In this document: piece by piece, positions 24,129-36,852 of the stretch
Layout: every line of letters starts with the position of its first letter
How positions within the stretch are numbered: position 1 is the first letter of the stretch
From: Papilionanthe hookeriana x Papilionanthe teres
Lineage: Eukaryota; Streptophyta; Magnoliopsida; Asparagales; Orchidaceae
Direction: 5' to 3'
NCBI GenBank assembly: GCA_022702705.1
Contig: CM040429.1
Location: 5,882,073 to 5,946,072 of the forward strand
DNA: 64,000 nucleotides
Translations under genes and position numbers: made by a program
Notes under the pieces: model-generated
What the model was told of the DNA's origin: nothing
Seen by the model: only the letters and a program-made list of their open reading frames with translations
Databases searched by the model: none

Positions 24129-27079
24129 TAATATTTTGAATTTTCCAGAATAAGGAAAAGTTTTACATTCATTGGTTTAATTGGGGACCTGAAGTCAACC
24201 TGGGTTTGAATCTGAATTGAACCAAATGACATAATAAAAATAAAAATTAAATAAATATGATCTAAATGATAAAATAGTGATGTAAATAAAAAAAGACTAA
24301 ACTAACAACAGCTAAGAATCTTATCAGTCAGGATCTGAAGGTCGTAAAGCTCTGCAACACGAGCTTACATGGGTGGAGTGCACCTTCGTCGTGATGTGCC
24401 ACCCTTACGTCAGAATTCAGTGCCCTTATGTTGATTGGGATCGTGCAAAATTGGTTGTGCAAGGTTGATCCGTGGTTTGATCGATTTTGGGTGACTCAAA
24501 TGGCCGATCTGACCTGGCTTTATAAACTTGGAAAATATATTGTATGAGTAGATTATTAAGCTTCCTTAATATTTTTGTGATGAACTCAAAATTCAAATAC
24601 GGCACATTTCCTCAATTTTGTATGGGCAGTGATATTTTACATCAAAAAATAGTCTGCATCGATCTTGAGACAAACCAACAGATCAAATTAAAAAGGGATA
24701 AATGAGATTCCTTTAATGAAATAATACCAGTCTTTTGAATTTGATCGGCTAAAAACCATCAGCCGATCAATGACTAGCCGTCTGAAGGGCTGGCGGCTGA
24801 CTGAAGGACTGTCGATCGATTGAAGACCAGTCAGACAACTAAAAGGTCATCCAAGCCAACAAGCGACATACATCCATGCCAACAATTAACAAAAGTATAA
24901 CCCCCAACAAGCTTAGAGTGTCACCGTGAGGCTCCCTCAACAACTCCCCGAAAGATCTCTAGAAATCACTACAATAACAAAAATCTAGCAAGCCGCCCAC
25001 CACCCAAGGCTGGTCGGCTTTCCAAAGCGAAGGTCAACCAGCGTCAATACGAAAAAGTGTCAAAATCAGTTATAAATTTGAAAAGGCACAGACACACCAA
25101 AAGACAAGATTAACCTATAAGGCCTCTATTAAAGCAAGGGAAAAGCATGTAATTTTACATATTTAGCCGTCTATTTCCTATAAATAAGGGTTAAATAGCA
25201 TGTATTCGGGGCATTTTGGCTCTCTGAATCCATACTTTGTAGGGAGAACTTTCTCCTCTTCTCTCTTGTAACATTTATTTCAATATATAAATTGGGTCAT
25301 AGAACTCGGGAACACCTCAATTTGCTCCTGTGGAGAAACTGTGTGCACTTTTCCTTCTTTCTCCCCTCTCTCTAACTCTCCTCTCAAGATCCTATGATCC
25401 TTGAGCCTGCCTCATATGACAAATCTGGATTCAACTTTATAAAAGGTGTGGTGAGTGTGAATTATGCCACCAACAAGAAGGGAAGCAACACCATCCAAAA
25501 GAAATGCATCTCAGAGACATTCCTAAGAGGGAACACGCTGAAGAGTTCATGCACCAATAAGTTTGGAGCCAAAATACTATTTTTTGTCACATTCCAAGAG
25601 GCTTTGGCTAGGAGTTGAGTACCACAAAATGGATTATCGGCTCCCAACGGTTAGAACAAGCCCACCGAACATACCAACGCAACACCCAGCCGGCTCACAC
25701 CTTAAGTCTCTTTTAATATTTTTACCTTGACACTGAGGAACTTGAATCCAAGAAGCAATGCCGACAGCGGCCCCAAAAAGGTCCGGTCAGCAAACTATCC
25801 CACAACACTCCCACATCATATATCATGGTCTCCAAACTCGAATCAAATAAAGCTCTAGAGGTGGTTTTCTGTCCAGTAGCAATAAGCTCTGCGAAGGGTA
25901 TGCGAGAAATTACCCCAATAGTGAATCTCGATAATTTTCTTCTCAATAGTGAAAAGCTCTGCAAAGGGTTTGGATTGATCGAGAAGGCAATCCGACCAAG
26001 CAACTAAAAACCTTGAAAAGTATAAGACACAATACATGTGACAATATCATAGAATAAATTGGCAGCAACACCATAGACATTTGATCGGTAAAAATAATAA
26101 ACGCAACTGACAACGATGCCATAGACATCCGATTGGCATCCTAACAAAAAGTTCGACTTACAACGCCAAACATGAAATACTCATCTCAAAGCTCAATTTA
26201 AATAAAGCTCTAGAGGTGGTTACCATCCCAGTAGCAACAAGCTTTGCGAAGGGTAAGACACAAATTATCCTAGTTGCAAGTCTCGTTGTTTGGTAGTTTA
26301 ACAATGAACTAAGAAGATAATTTGATCGATCGAATGAGACTAGGACTTGTGTTGGGCTACAATGTATCAAAAATGACCAACGATGTTTCCCTAGGCCTGA
26401 GTCATCAACCGATACAAACTTTCTTCACCAAACAACCATCACAAGAAAATATTAGAGGTAAAATAACAAAGAGAAGCAAAAGTATGCAAAAACGACGGAG
26501 AAGCTTCATTTATTTCTGAATGAAAAAATATATGCAAGCCTTTTCTGTAAAAAATATTTTATTTACACAAAAGTACCGTTAAAAAAGTTTTTCTAGAAAA
26601 TTTTTAAGGTTTCAACCGACCGGCTGGAGGACCCTCCGTCGTCTTTGTTGGTATCATCATTCGATGTCAGGAGCGTAGGGTGTCCGATTGAATAACCTGG
26701 GAGTATGTTTCACGCATGCACAACCTTTCAAGGCTCATGACATCCATAAAATTAAAATGCAAGATATATAAATACTTGACTACCGACCTAAAACATTTTA
26801 ATTCAAATTATCATATTCTAAAATAAAATAATCAAACTATGAAAGTTTATATGCAAGCCATCAATACCACAATTCTAGTCACATGCACAATCTCCCAAGG
26901 CTCAAGTTTATCTTCGTAATTACGTTTACAACAGCTTACCATTAATAAAATCATCTTAAGGTAAAATATGATTTGTTCAATAGATCTACTAATTCATCAA
27001 GTGAAACGCATCAGAAATGTCCTGACTTTCTATTGGGATCAATTTAATTTCGAATTTATAATATTAATTTAATCCATTC
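24129..27079. other. LTR-like debris without an intact gene
   Basis: This is moderately GC-rich retroelement-like DNA. TATAAATA at 25179-25186, a CT-rich stretch and ATTTATTTCAATATAT near 25270 look like an LTR promoter and R region of a gypsy element, but no LTR partner, primer site or pol domain was recognised. A 357-bp tandem duplication is listed separately. Small open frames here (for example 25394-25618) show no family motif. Confidence 0.4.
25840..26290. repeat. Two tandem copies of a block, offset about 357 bp
   Basis: AAAGCTCTAGAGGTGGTT with CCAGTAGCAA and GCGAAGGGTA occurs near 25848-25900 and again near 26206-26253. Preceding sequence also aligns. A third, partial echo (AAAAGCTCTGCAAAGGGTTT) lies near 25950. 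Confidence 0.6.
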
Positions 27080-28135
27080 TGATACGCCGCCAACAAATTT
27101 TCATCATCTAGCACAAATCTGGATGCATGACTCAAATCTCGAGACAATCATTTGAGCAAGAAATATTCAAACTTCAATTAGGAGTCATTCATAGCTCCGA
27201 TTTTAACAAACTTATAGTCAAACTAACCGGCTCGATGAGACGGACCCAATGATATAAAACTAGTTCAATCCAAGTCAAATCAAGCTCAGATCAATTCATT
27301 AAACCACTCTTGGATGATTTCCGGACACAATTAGAATGTCAAGTTGATGTTGAAGCCAGAAAGTTCATAGTTGAAATGGGCGTCTCTACAAGACGAATCC
27401 AACGAGCCCAATATTGCTCAAATCCAACATCGTTAAGACACTCAAATATTCATCAAACGCCGACTGATTAAATGAAGATCCTTGGACCGTCCGATTAAAA
27501 TAATTCATATTCATACATTAATTGCACCAAGAACACTATAAATAGAGTATCGGTTCTCACACGAGAGAAGAGACTTGAAACTTGGGAGAGAACTTGAAGA
27601 ATGAACTAGAGTTCAGAACTATCCCTATCGTTGTCGACCAGCGTCGACTGATGTCAACCACCGCCGACCATCGTTTACCACCACCAACTGTCGTCGACAT
27701 CCGTTGATCGCTGTCGACCACCGTCGACTGTTGTCGACACCCGCCGATCGTCGTCGACCACTGTCAACTGTCGTGTATAACCACTGATCGTCGTCGTCCA
27801 CTGTAGACCACCACAAACCGCCGTCGACCACTGCCGACCATTATCATCACCGCAATCAAGTCGACGACGACCAGAAGCCGTCAATCAACGTTAATTTGAG
27901 AAACCCAAGAATATTTTCTCGTATATGAGACAAGGGATCTCTGTAATCATTAACCTATAGTAGATTCTTACAACTGGGTCAGGCCCCGTTGTTTTTTTCT
28001 ATCAAGCGTTTTTCACGTAAAAATTATGGTGTCATTATTAGTTGCTCTCTTTCACCTGAATGTGTGTTAAATTCTCGTGCAACGCTAAGATGATAATCCA
28101 TCACTCGACTACCGTGAATTTTCTAGCAAGCATCA
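27080..28135 (+). mobile_element. Solo LTR of family A
   Basis: A full-length LTR of 1056 bp, from TGATACGCCGCCAACAAATT to CTAGCAAGCATCA. It shows the conserved ACCGGCTCGATGAGACGGAC block, the TATAAATAG box near 27538, a GTCGACCACCG tract at about 27625-27890 and the TGGGTCAGGCCCCGT block. No internal region follows. The flanking 5 bp do not match cleanly. Confidence 0.88.
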
Positions 28136-28309
28136 AATCCCAATTTTTTTAAAATAGTGATGACTATTTTAACCCCATTAAAATAATTTAAAGACTATTT
28201 TATTTTTTCATAAACTTGAGATTAAAATGATGTAATATAAATAATAAAGAAATATTTTTACACTTTGCACAATTTATTTTGTTAAATATATAGTAATTTA
28301 ATCTAATTT

Positions 28310-28788
28310 TGTTAGAAACTCTTTAAATTTTCCAAATAGATTTTGATCGAATCAAAATCTATTAGGAATACACCACGAGAATCTTTCAATCTCGTTCATA
28401 TTTATAAAAATCTGAATCGATACAATAGCGGAAGCATACCTGAATCCATTTGATCGATTGCAAGCAACGATCTTCCAATCTGCAGACTTTCCGGAGTTTT
28501 CCTTAGTCTCTCTCGTTGATGGGGTACAAGAGATTTCACACCCTGCAGACCGGGATCATTACCTCTTTATTTAATGTAACCAAAGGGTGGTTACAAATTT
28601 TGCTTAATTCCAATTCTGCCCCTCATCAAATTGGAATTTGCCCTTATAGTATCCACACTTATAATTTCATGACAAATGTGTCTTAAGTCATAAATTTTAT
28701 TCTTAATTAGACCACAATAATTTTGACTTATTAAATGATGACCCAACACATTTATTAATTACATTATAGTCCCATAATTGATCCAACA
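28310..28788 (-). repeat. Copia 1, 3' LTR (479 bp)
   Basis: Plus-strand limits are TGTTAGAAACTC and GATCCAACA. It matches 41784-42266 with few differences. The adjoining ATCTTCCACTGG is the polypurine tract read on the minus strand. Confidence 0.92.
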
Positions 28789-29367
28789 ATCTTCCACTGG
28801 ACTATATATGTATAAGATAAATGTGTCAACCTTAGTGTGCCCAAAATTTGTTGTCATCATTGTAAAGACACATTACAATCTCGTCCATTAATCATATCAA
28901 TACAGGATCAAAGCAGTCTTCGTTGTATTTTTTCACAACTAAACTTATCAATGGTCACATATATTAATATAATCAAATGACATAGATCAATCATGAATGT
29001 GTGGAATAAAAATTACATGCAAAGTGGTCTGTTCATGTCATTTTTCAACTGGTCCTACTTTACTTAAGTGAGATCAAACTTTAACTATACAGAGTGTACT
29101 AAACTGAATAAAATACCTTATTTCTGATCAGAAAATATCCAAATATGTTTTGTATACAAAATAAAACATAGAGCTAAAAAACACAAGTTAACAAACTCTC
29201 ACTGAATCTAAATTTCCTCAAGCTTTATAACACCCATATGAGCAGTATGCTCATGAAAGACCCTGGGTATCAGACCCTTTGTAAGAGGGTCTGCAATCAT
29301 GGAGTTTGTTCCAATATGCTCTATGTGAATCTGGTTACTTTGTATTCTTTCCTTCACAACAAGAAAT

Positions 29368-30148
29368 TTGATGTCAATATGCTTTGACTTGGATGAACTT
29401 CGTTGTTATTGGAATACAATACTGATTGATTTATCGTCACAAAATAACTTTAGTGGTCTTTCAATTCCTTCCATAATGCGTGACTCAAATGACAAAATTT
29501 CTCAGCCATATGCCATGGTTGGATGTCTCATAACATGCTACATACTCTGCTGCCATAGTGGATGAAGCTATTAGTGTTTGTTTTGCAATTCTTCAGGATA
29601 TAGCTCCACCACTTAACAAAAATATGTAGCCTGATGTGGATCTTCTCGTCGTCTTCGGCATCCAAAGAAATCGGAGTCGAATACCCAATGATCTCCAAAT
29701 GATCCGATCTCCTATATGTAAGCATGTAATCTTTTGTTCTCCTTAAGTATCTCATAACTCTTTTGGCTGCTTTCCAATGATCCATTCCTGGGTTGCTTAA
29801 GTATCAGCCTAAAACTCCAACAATGTACGCAATATCTGATCGCGTACAAACTTGAGCATACATAAGACTCTCTACTGCTGAAGCATAGGGAATCGTTTGC
29901 ATTTCCTGAATCTCAAGGTTTCCTTTTGGGCACTGATTGAGACTGAACTTGTCTCCTTAAGCGACAGGGGTGTCAACTGGTTTACAATTTTGCATGTCAA
30001 ATCTTTTAAGCACTGTATCAATATAGCCTTTTTGTGATAATTCAAAAATATACCGAGAACGATCTCGATGAATCTGAATTCCTAAGACAAATGAGGCATC
30101 ACCAAGATCTTTCATCTCAAAATTAATTGATAGAAATCTCTTAGTTTC
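29368..30148 (-). pseudogene. Copia 1 RNase H and C-terminal RT region
   Basis: Minus-strand fragments include WKAAKRVMRYLRRTKDYML (29528-29785), the connection/RNase H region of copia pol. A stretch resembling the usual SLMYAQVCTRSDIAY motif lies near 29815-29880. Several stops and frameshifts separate the pieces. Confidence 0.75.
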
Positions 30149-30660
30149 CTACAACATGCCTATATCATTTGTGGCAAGCAGTATGTCATCCACATACAAA
30201 ATCAGAAAACAATGATTTCTCCCACTGAATTTATGATATACACAATCATCAACTGCATTCATTTCAAAACCAAATGATAGAATCACTTGATGAAATTTGT
30301 GATACCATTGACGGGAAGCTTGTTTGAGCCCATATATAGATTTTGTCAGTTTGTAAACCATATTATTTGGGTCTCCTGACTCAAAGTTTTCTGGTTGCAT
30401 CATATAGATCGTTTCATCAATGTCTCCATTGAGAAAAGCGGTCTTAACATCCATTTGATGTAGCTCCATATCATAATGAGCAACTAGTGTCATGATTATT
30501 TTAAAAGAGTCCTTTGTTGAAACCGGAGAAAAGGTCTCTTTATAGTCAATCCCTTCCTTATGAGTATAGCCTTTAGCTACAAGACGAGCTTTATGTCTCT
30601 CCACATTACCCTTTGAATCCCTTTTGGTTTTAAAAATTCATTTGCAACAAATGTGTTTCT
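30149..30660 (-). pseudogene. Copia 1 reverse transcriptase
   Basis: The 151-residue open frame 30149-30604 contains ARLVAKGYTHKEGIDYKETF, MDVKTAFLNGDI, SIYGLKQASRQWYHKF and the catalytic LYVDDILLA. All are typical RVT_2 copia motifs. The frame continues upstream beyond its first Met (KRDSKGN) to about 30640. The domain looks almost intact but is cut off from its neighbours by stops. Confidence 0.9.
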
Positions 30661-31016
30661 TTCCTTCTGGTAATGGAACAAGTTCCCAAACTTTATTGTC
30701 TTGCATAGATTTATACTCCTCATTCATTGCTTTAATCCATTTTTCTGAATTGGAACTTTGTATAGCTTCGATGAAAGTTGATAGGATCATCTTCCATTAT
30801 ACTAATATTTTCCTCTTGTTCTCGAAGAAATACAATATAATCATCCGAAATAAGCATTTCTTCTTTCCCTAGTGAATCGTCGCAAAAGCACTTGCTCTTG
30901 AACTTGTTCTTGAGGTTGTTGAATTTGTTCCTCAAGGGGTTGATTAACAATGTCTTGTTCTTGATTTGCAGCTTAATCAATGTCAGGAGTAAAATCCTGA
31001 TAATTATCAAAAGCAA

Positions 31017-32099
31017 TTATAGAAATAGGAACCAATTCCTCTTCAACAAGAGTAGTATGGTCTGATTCCTCCTCAAAGACAAAGTCTCTAACCTGATTTC
31101 TCCCCCAAATTCAATATCCTCAAAGAACACTGCAGTTCCCGTCTCAAAAAATATCTTTAATTTAGGATCATAAAACTTGAAACCCCTAGATCGCTCCGAA
31201 TAACCAACAAAATAGCTGCTCACTGTTTTAGGGTCTAACTTTTTCTCAAGTGGCTTGTAAGGCCTTGCCTCAGCTGGGCAACCCCAAACATGAAAATGCT
31301 TTAAACTAGTAAGGTAGAATGACTAATCATAAGGTATTTTTGCAGCTGCTTTAGTTGGTACTCTATTTAAAATGTAGTTTGCTATCTTAAGTGCTTCTCC
31401 CCAGAGTGATTCTGGTAAGGTAAAATGACTAATCATACTTCTTACCATGTCTTTAAGAGTGTGGTTTCGTCTTTCAGCTACACCATTCATGCTAGGTGAA
31501 CCTGACATTGTGTATTGAGGGACAATTCCACACACCTCTAGAAAATTAGCAAATGGTCCCGGACGTTGTTCACCTGAACCGTCATATCTGTCGTAGTATT
31601 CACCACCACGATCAGATTTGACTTTCTTTATTATTTTGCTTAGTTGGTTTTCAACTTCAGCCTTATAAGATTTAAACACGTCCAATACTTGGCACTTTTC
31701 ATTAATAAGAAATATGTATGCATATCTTGAATAATCATCTATGAATGATACAAAATATTGTTGACCATTCCAAGAAGCTGTAGAAAATGGTCCACAAACA
31801 TCTGTCTGTATCAATTCTAAGACTTCTGTAACTCTATATGCACCTAATTTCTTTATTTTGGTCTGTTTTCCCTTAATGCATTCAATACAAATATTAAAAT
31901 CCGTAAAATCAATGGAACTTAGAACTCCATCCGACACAAGTCTTTCAACTTTATTTCTAGAGATGTGACCTAAACGCTTGTGCCATAATGCTCCTGAATT
32001 TTCATTATTAATTTTACGCTTAGTACCTCGTGATTCCACATTCGTAGTTTCATTATAAGAAGCAACAGTATCAAGCAAATAAAGATTGTCATACTCCAT
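31017..32099 (-). pseudogene. Copia 1 integrase
   Basis: Frame 31323-32099 has the GAG-pre-integrase motif LWHKRLGHIS, the CIECIKGK zinc region and the DDE core: Asp in QTDVCGPF, Asp in FIDDYSRYAY and Glu in NGVAERRNHTLK. It also has GSGEQRPGPF, a loop seen in many plant copia elements. A stop after AKIPYD and a short deletion separate the C-terminal part (SSYFVGYSERSRGFKFYDP, 31017-31223). Confidence 0.92.
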
Positions 32100-32560
32100 A
32101 AGGAACCAGTTCCAATAATATTGGAATTAATAGATAAACTGAAACATCTATTTTGAAATGAACAACAATAACCCAATTTGTCTAAACAACAAACAGAAAC
32201 CAAATTCCGTCTAAATGACGGTACAACAAAAGTATCTATCAAATCCAAATAGTAACCAGTACATAATAACAATCTAAAATGCCCAATTGCTTTCACTTCT
32301 ACCGATTTTTCATCTCCCACATAAATGCATCTTTTAGCATCATTTGGTTTTCGGTAGCTCAGGCAACCCTGCATTGAAACACTTATGTTAGTAGTAGCAC
32401 CAGAGTCTAACCACCAAGTGTTTCTAGGTACTGAAGCCAAATTTACCTCAGAACATGCCAAAGTTAGAAATGTACCTTTCTTTATACGCCAAGCGTGATA
32501 TTTTGCACATTCCTTCTTCTGATGTCCTTCTTTATTGCAAAAGAAACAACTGATACTTTC
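32100..32560 (-). pseudogene. Copia 1 zinc knuckle and aspartic protease
   Basis: On the minus strand CFFCNKEGHQKKEC (around 32505-32546) is a CX2CX4HX4C gag knuckle. The following frame (31970-32461) contains WWLDSGATTNIS, the DSG protease active site. It overlaps the integrase frame through a frameshift near 32000-32100. Confidence 0.85.
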
Positions 32561-32792
32561 AGGATTTTGAACTTTATTTTGTTTCTTTTGAGAAGAACCC
32601 TTATTCTTAGCAGCCTCATTCTTTCTTTTTAATGTCTATTTCTTTGGAGGTGTTGACCAAATGAGCACTATCGGTCTTTCCTCGCTTCAACCTTTCTTCC
32701 TCTTCGCACACAATGAGAAATAAGCTCATTAAGAGTCCATTTCTCTCTTTACATATTATAGCTGACCGTAAATCGCCAACTCGTGGAGGAAG

Positions 32793-33290
32793 CTAAATAA
32801 GAACTAAATGCACGAGTAAATCATCCGTCAACTCGAGCTTTAGCTTCTTTAATTTTGAAGCAATGTTCGACATCTCAACGATGTACTCCGTTATACTTTC
32901 ATTGCTTTTGAACCTCATTAAAATCAGTTTCTTTAAAAGAATACTAGTTTTAGCTTTATCGTTTTTTGCAAAGCGTTTCTCTATTTCAGCAAGGAAACTT
33001 GCAGCATCAGTGATCTCACTAGACACCGCACCTCTAAAGGCCTCAGGTATGCCGCGCTTTATGATCATAAGACTCAAGCGATTAGAATGGTCCCACTTCT
33101 CATAGATTCTCCTTTCCTCGGAGGAACTAGCATCCGTAAGATGAGCGGGTTTATCCATTCTTAACGCTAGATCTAGATCCATGCAACCAAGAACAATGTG
33201 AATGTTCTCTTTCCAATCCTTAAAGCTATCACCCTTAAGGATTGGAACCGAATTGAGATTAGCAGATACATTAGCAACAACTGAAAAAAA
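32793..33290 (-). pseudogene. Copia 1 gag (UBN2-type)
   Basis: Minus-strand frame 32793-33182 plus its upstream extension (NSVPILKGDSFKDWKENIHI) has the copia gag layout, with the LVHLVLI segment at the end. A frameshift separates it from the knuckle region. It encoded the capsid-like protein. Confidence 0.85.
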
Positions 33291-34036
33291 ACGAACAAAA
33301 GATTACATAAATAAAATATTTTAAATTCAATTAATGGTAAATCCCATCTCAAGACACCTAATGCAACATTAATATCAAGTCTTTGGACAATAATATTAAC
33401 TGCTAATGGTAATATTGTTGTAATGATCAAGCATTAACAATAACATATATCAAGTAATAAATCTATCTTTGGATCGATTTATTACTCATATATAATTCCT
33501 TATAATTGTTACATACTTATTATCACAAGTGTGTATGCACTTCGGCCAAGTATTAAATTTTCCTTTGGGTCAATTAATACACGCATGAACCCACATACAC
33601 ACAACATCCAACAATTTTGTAACGAACTATCTACACAAGAGAGATTACTTTGGCAACATCATGTTTCAATAAGTTCATTAAAAATTGATGGAAAATTTAC
33701 AAAGTACCATTTATTCGAATTTAATTGAAACTTTAATTTAATTTTATAAAATCTTATATTTATAAATAATGGGCTAATTTATAAGCCATAAAGTCGATGA
33801 TTTACAAAACAAAATTATTGATTTTATAGAATTAAGCAATCCCAAAATTGAGTTAATTAATTCACTCATTTTATTTTCTAACTTATAAAAGGAAATAAAT
33901 TAAATACATTTTATTTCCTAACATATAAAGGAAATAAATTAAATAGATTTTATTTCCTAACATAGAAGTAAATTAATTAAATAACTCATTTTAATTTCGA
34001 AATTAAAATGAGTAATTTAATTAATTTAATTTATAT

Positions 34037-34135
<99 letters not shown>

Positions 34136-34136
34136 T
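33291..34136 (-). other. Copia 1 leader, left part
   Basis: AT-rich leader between gag and the nested insert. It has a three-fold AAATAAATTAAAT-type short repeat near 33885-33975 and ends in the CA/TA microsatellite. No gene. Confidence 0.6.
34040..34131. repeat. (CA)n(TA)n compound microsatellite
   Basis: About 35 bp of CA repeat followed directly by about 50 bp of TA repeat, ending 5 bp before the nested gypsy-like element. Confidence 0.95.
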
Positions 34137-34421
34137 TGATACGCCACCAACAAAATTTCATCATCTAGCACGAATCTCGATGCAATCTTTTGAGCAAGTA
34201 ATATTCAAATGTTGATGAAAAGTCATAAAGAGCTCTGATTTCAACAGACCTATAGACAAACCGACCTAGCTCGATGAAACGGACCCAATGATATCAAAAC
34301 TAGTCCAATCCAAGTCAAATCAAGCACGGGTCAAGTCATTAAACCATTTTTGGAAGCTTTTCAGACATATTGGAAGGTCAAATGGATGTCGACACTAGCA
34401 AGCCCATACTCGAATCGAGAT
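34137..34421 (+). repeat. Truncated 5' LTR (family A)
   Basis: TGATACGCCACCAACAAAAT to ACTCGAATCGAG matches the first 285 bp of 40435-41318 closely. The TATA box, R, U5 and primer site are missing. Confidence 0.9.
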
Positions 34422-34436
34422 TCCCACAGAAATCCT

Positions 34437-35420
34437 TGGTGCAAAAGCTTCGACATAAAGCCTAAGATAGGTCAAAAATCCTTGGTGGATTCTCTTCGAC
34501 ATCTTCCATTACAGGCTACCGCCGTCAAGCAAAAGCTTCGACATACAGCCTCCGATAGGTCAAAAATCTTGGGTGGATTCTCTTCGACCTCTTCCACTAC
34601 AGGCTACCGTCGTCAAGCAAAAGCTGCGACATACAAACCTCGGATAGGTAAAAATCCTTGGTAGATTCCTTCGACCTCTATCATTGCGAAGCTATCGTCG
34701 TCAAGCAAAGCTTCGATATACGGACTCGGATAGGTCGAAAATCTTTGGTGGATTTCATTCGACCGGCTCCATAACACGCTCCGATCGTCAAGCAAAAGCT
34801 TCGACATACATCCTCGGATAGATCAAACATCCTTGGTGGATTTCTTTCAATCTCTTACATTTCATGCTACATTCGACAAGCAAAAGCTTCAACATACAGC
34901 CTTGGATATGTTAAAATCCTTGTAGATTTCCTTCAACCTCTTACATTCCAGGCTACAGTCGACAAGCAAAAGTGTCGACCTACAACCTCATATATGTTAA
35001 AATCCTTGTAGATTTCCTTCAACCTCTTACATTCCAGGCTACAGTCGACAAGCAAAAGCGTCGACCTACAACCTCAGATATGTTAAAATCCTTTTAGATT
35101 TCTTTCAATCTCTTCCATTCCAAGCTACAGTCGTCAAGCAAAAAGCTTCGACGTACAGCCTCGGATAGGTCAAACATCCTTGGTGGATTTCCTTCAACCT
35201 TTTACATTCCACAGTCGACAAGCAAAAGCGTCGACCTACAGCTTCAGATATGTTAAAATCCTTGTAGATTTCCTTCAACCTCTTTCAATACAGGCTACGG
35301 TCGTCAAGCAAAAGCTTTGACATACAGACTTGGATAAGTCAAGAATCCTTAGTGGATTTCCTTTGCCCTATTCCATAACGGGTTACGGTTTTCAAGCAAA
35401 AGTTTTGACCAACAACCTAG
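34437..35420. repeat. Tandem array, unit about 88 bp, about 11 copies
   Basis: Each unit has CAAGCAAAAGCTTCGACATA, a GGATAGGTCAAAAATCCTTG block, GGTGGATTTC and ACAGGCTACCGTCGT. The CAAGCAAAAG block recurs near 34528, 34613, 34790, 34877, 34963, 35219, 35306 and 35393. Units differ by substitutions and short deletions. Confidence 0.9.
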
Positions 35421-35539
35421 GATAGGTCAACCATCCTCAGTGGATTTTCTTATGACTTTGTCTATCACGGGTTCATACCATTGAACATCTCCGGTTATAC
35501 AACTCAGAGCTAGTCTTACATTCTTAATGGATTCTTCTT

Positions 35540-36620
35540 TCAACCACGCTTCTATAAGACGAGCCCAAGGAATAAGTCTTTTTGAGAAGCTAGTAGTGGA
35601 CAAGTTCCTCACTAGGAAGACTCCACAAGAGCAAGTGATTGATAGGGTCTCCACTCAAAGACCTCAGAAGGCTACGAGCCTCAGAAGATACCGGTTCAAG
35701 CTCCTTTAAGGCATAAGTTCGAGAGGACACAACCTCATAAAGCATGAACCACAAATTGTACGTGATTCTTCATTTTATAAAATTTATGTGCTAACTTTAA
35801 TTGCAGGTTTTCGTATGATTGAAAAGCCACAACAATCGTGGAAAACGCAAATAACATTGTCATCATCTACAAATGCAACATCAGATGATTAAAAATGCTA
35901 CAAATATCAACATATACTTGTGCAAGGGCTACAACAAATCCGCTCATCTTCAAGTAGAATCGACAACGTCGCCCCAAAACTCTAGCACTTCTGATAATCA
36001 TCGGTGGGCCACCATACATCGCCACCACATAAGCAAGAACATCTTCCTCTCATGTCACGATGAGAAAACTACATCATTTCTTCATCACCTTCAGAACGTG
36101 CAAAAGTTGCACGGAAATCTCCTCCGGAAAACGCTACATCAAGTACACGATCCGCGAAGCAACACAAGAACACCTCGTCTTAACGCACCGCCACAACGCG
36201 TCGCCGCAGCAAGGCGTCACACCCCAACGCGTGACCGCAACACCCCGTCACGACGCCCCACCGCAACGCTTGGTCGCCATGCCTCGTTGTGACGCTTCGT
36301 CGCAACGCTCCGCCGCAACACACCACCGCAACACGTCGTTGCGTTCATGCGTTGTGCTGCTATGACGCGCCGTCGCGACGGGCCGCCGTGAAGTTTCGTC
36401 GCAACGCTCCGCCGCGACGCGCCATCGTGTTGTATCTCCACGACGCACTGCTACGAAACTCCACCGCAACACGTCGCCGTGACGCTCTGTCGCAACGTGC
36501 CGCGGCGACTCTACCCCTCTCCTTGAGGCCTATTTATAGGCTAAAAAAGGAATTGGGTCATTAAATGCTTATTTATTAAAAAAATGTTATTACCAAGAAA
36601 AAAAAAGGCTGCAGTATATT
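35540..36620 (+). repeat. Inner direct repeat, left copy (LTR-like, family B)
   Basis: GAAGCTAGTAGTGGACA, AGGGTCTCCACTCAAAGACC and CCTCAGAAGGCTAC, then a GC-rich CGCCGCAACGC tract and CCTATTTATAGGCT, occur here and in the same order at 38430-39710. The pair flanks gag. The arrangement suggests 5' and 3' LTRs of the gag element, but TG/CA ends and duplications were not found. Confidence 0.65.
36190..36520. repeat. GC-rich CGCAACGC minisatellite
   Basis: Degenerate short units such as CGCCGCAACGC, CGTCGCAACGCTCCGCC and GACGCGCC. Open frames here on both strands are Arg/Thr-rich artefacts of the repeat. Confidence 0.8.
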
Positions 36621-36852
36621 AAAAAAAAGAAAAGGAAAAACGGCTCGCGCTTCAGACTTCCTCACTTGGCATTCCCGCATTGCAATATAGGTTTACATTA
36701 AATAGCATTCCCGCATTGCACTATAGGTTTACATTAAAACTGTAACTTATGCGTAGGGTTACCAAAGCAAACCTAACGTTATCAAACTCATAAATGTCAG
36801 AGCAAACAGAACTCTCATTCCCATCACTGAAGTACTTGTTCAATTTTCCTAC

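Noticed and set aside
27625..27884. Trp/Asp-rich minus-strand open frames
   Set aside because: They arise from the GTCGACCACCG tract of a solo LTR.
34437..35420. Regular repeat array resembling CRISPR
   Set aside because: Units of 88 bp are contiguous and diverged, without unique spacers, in a plant retroelement.
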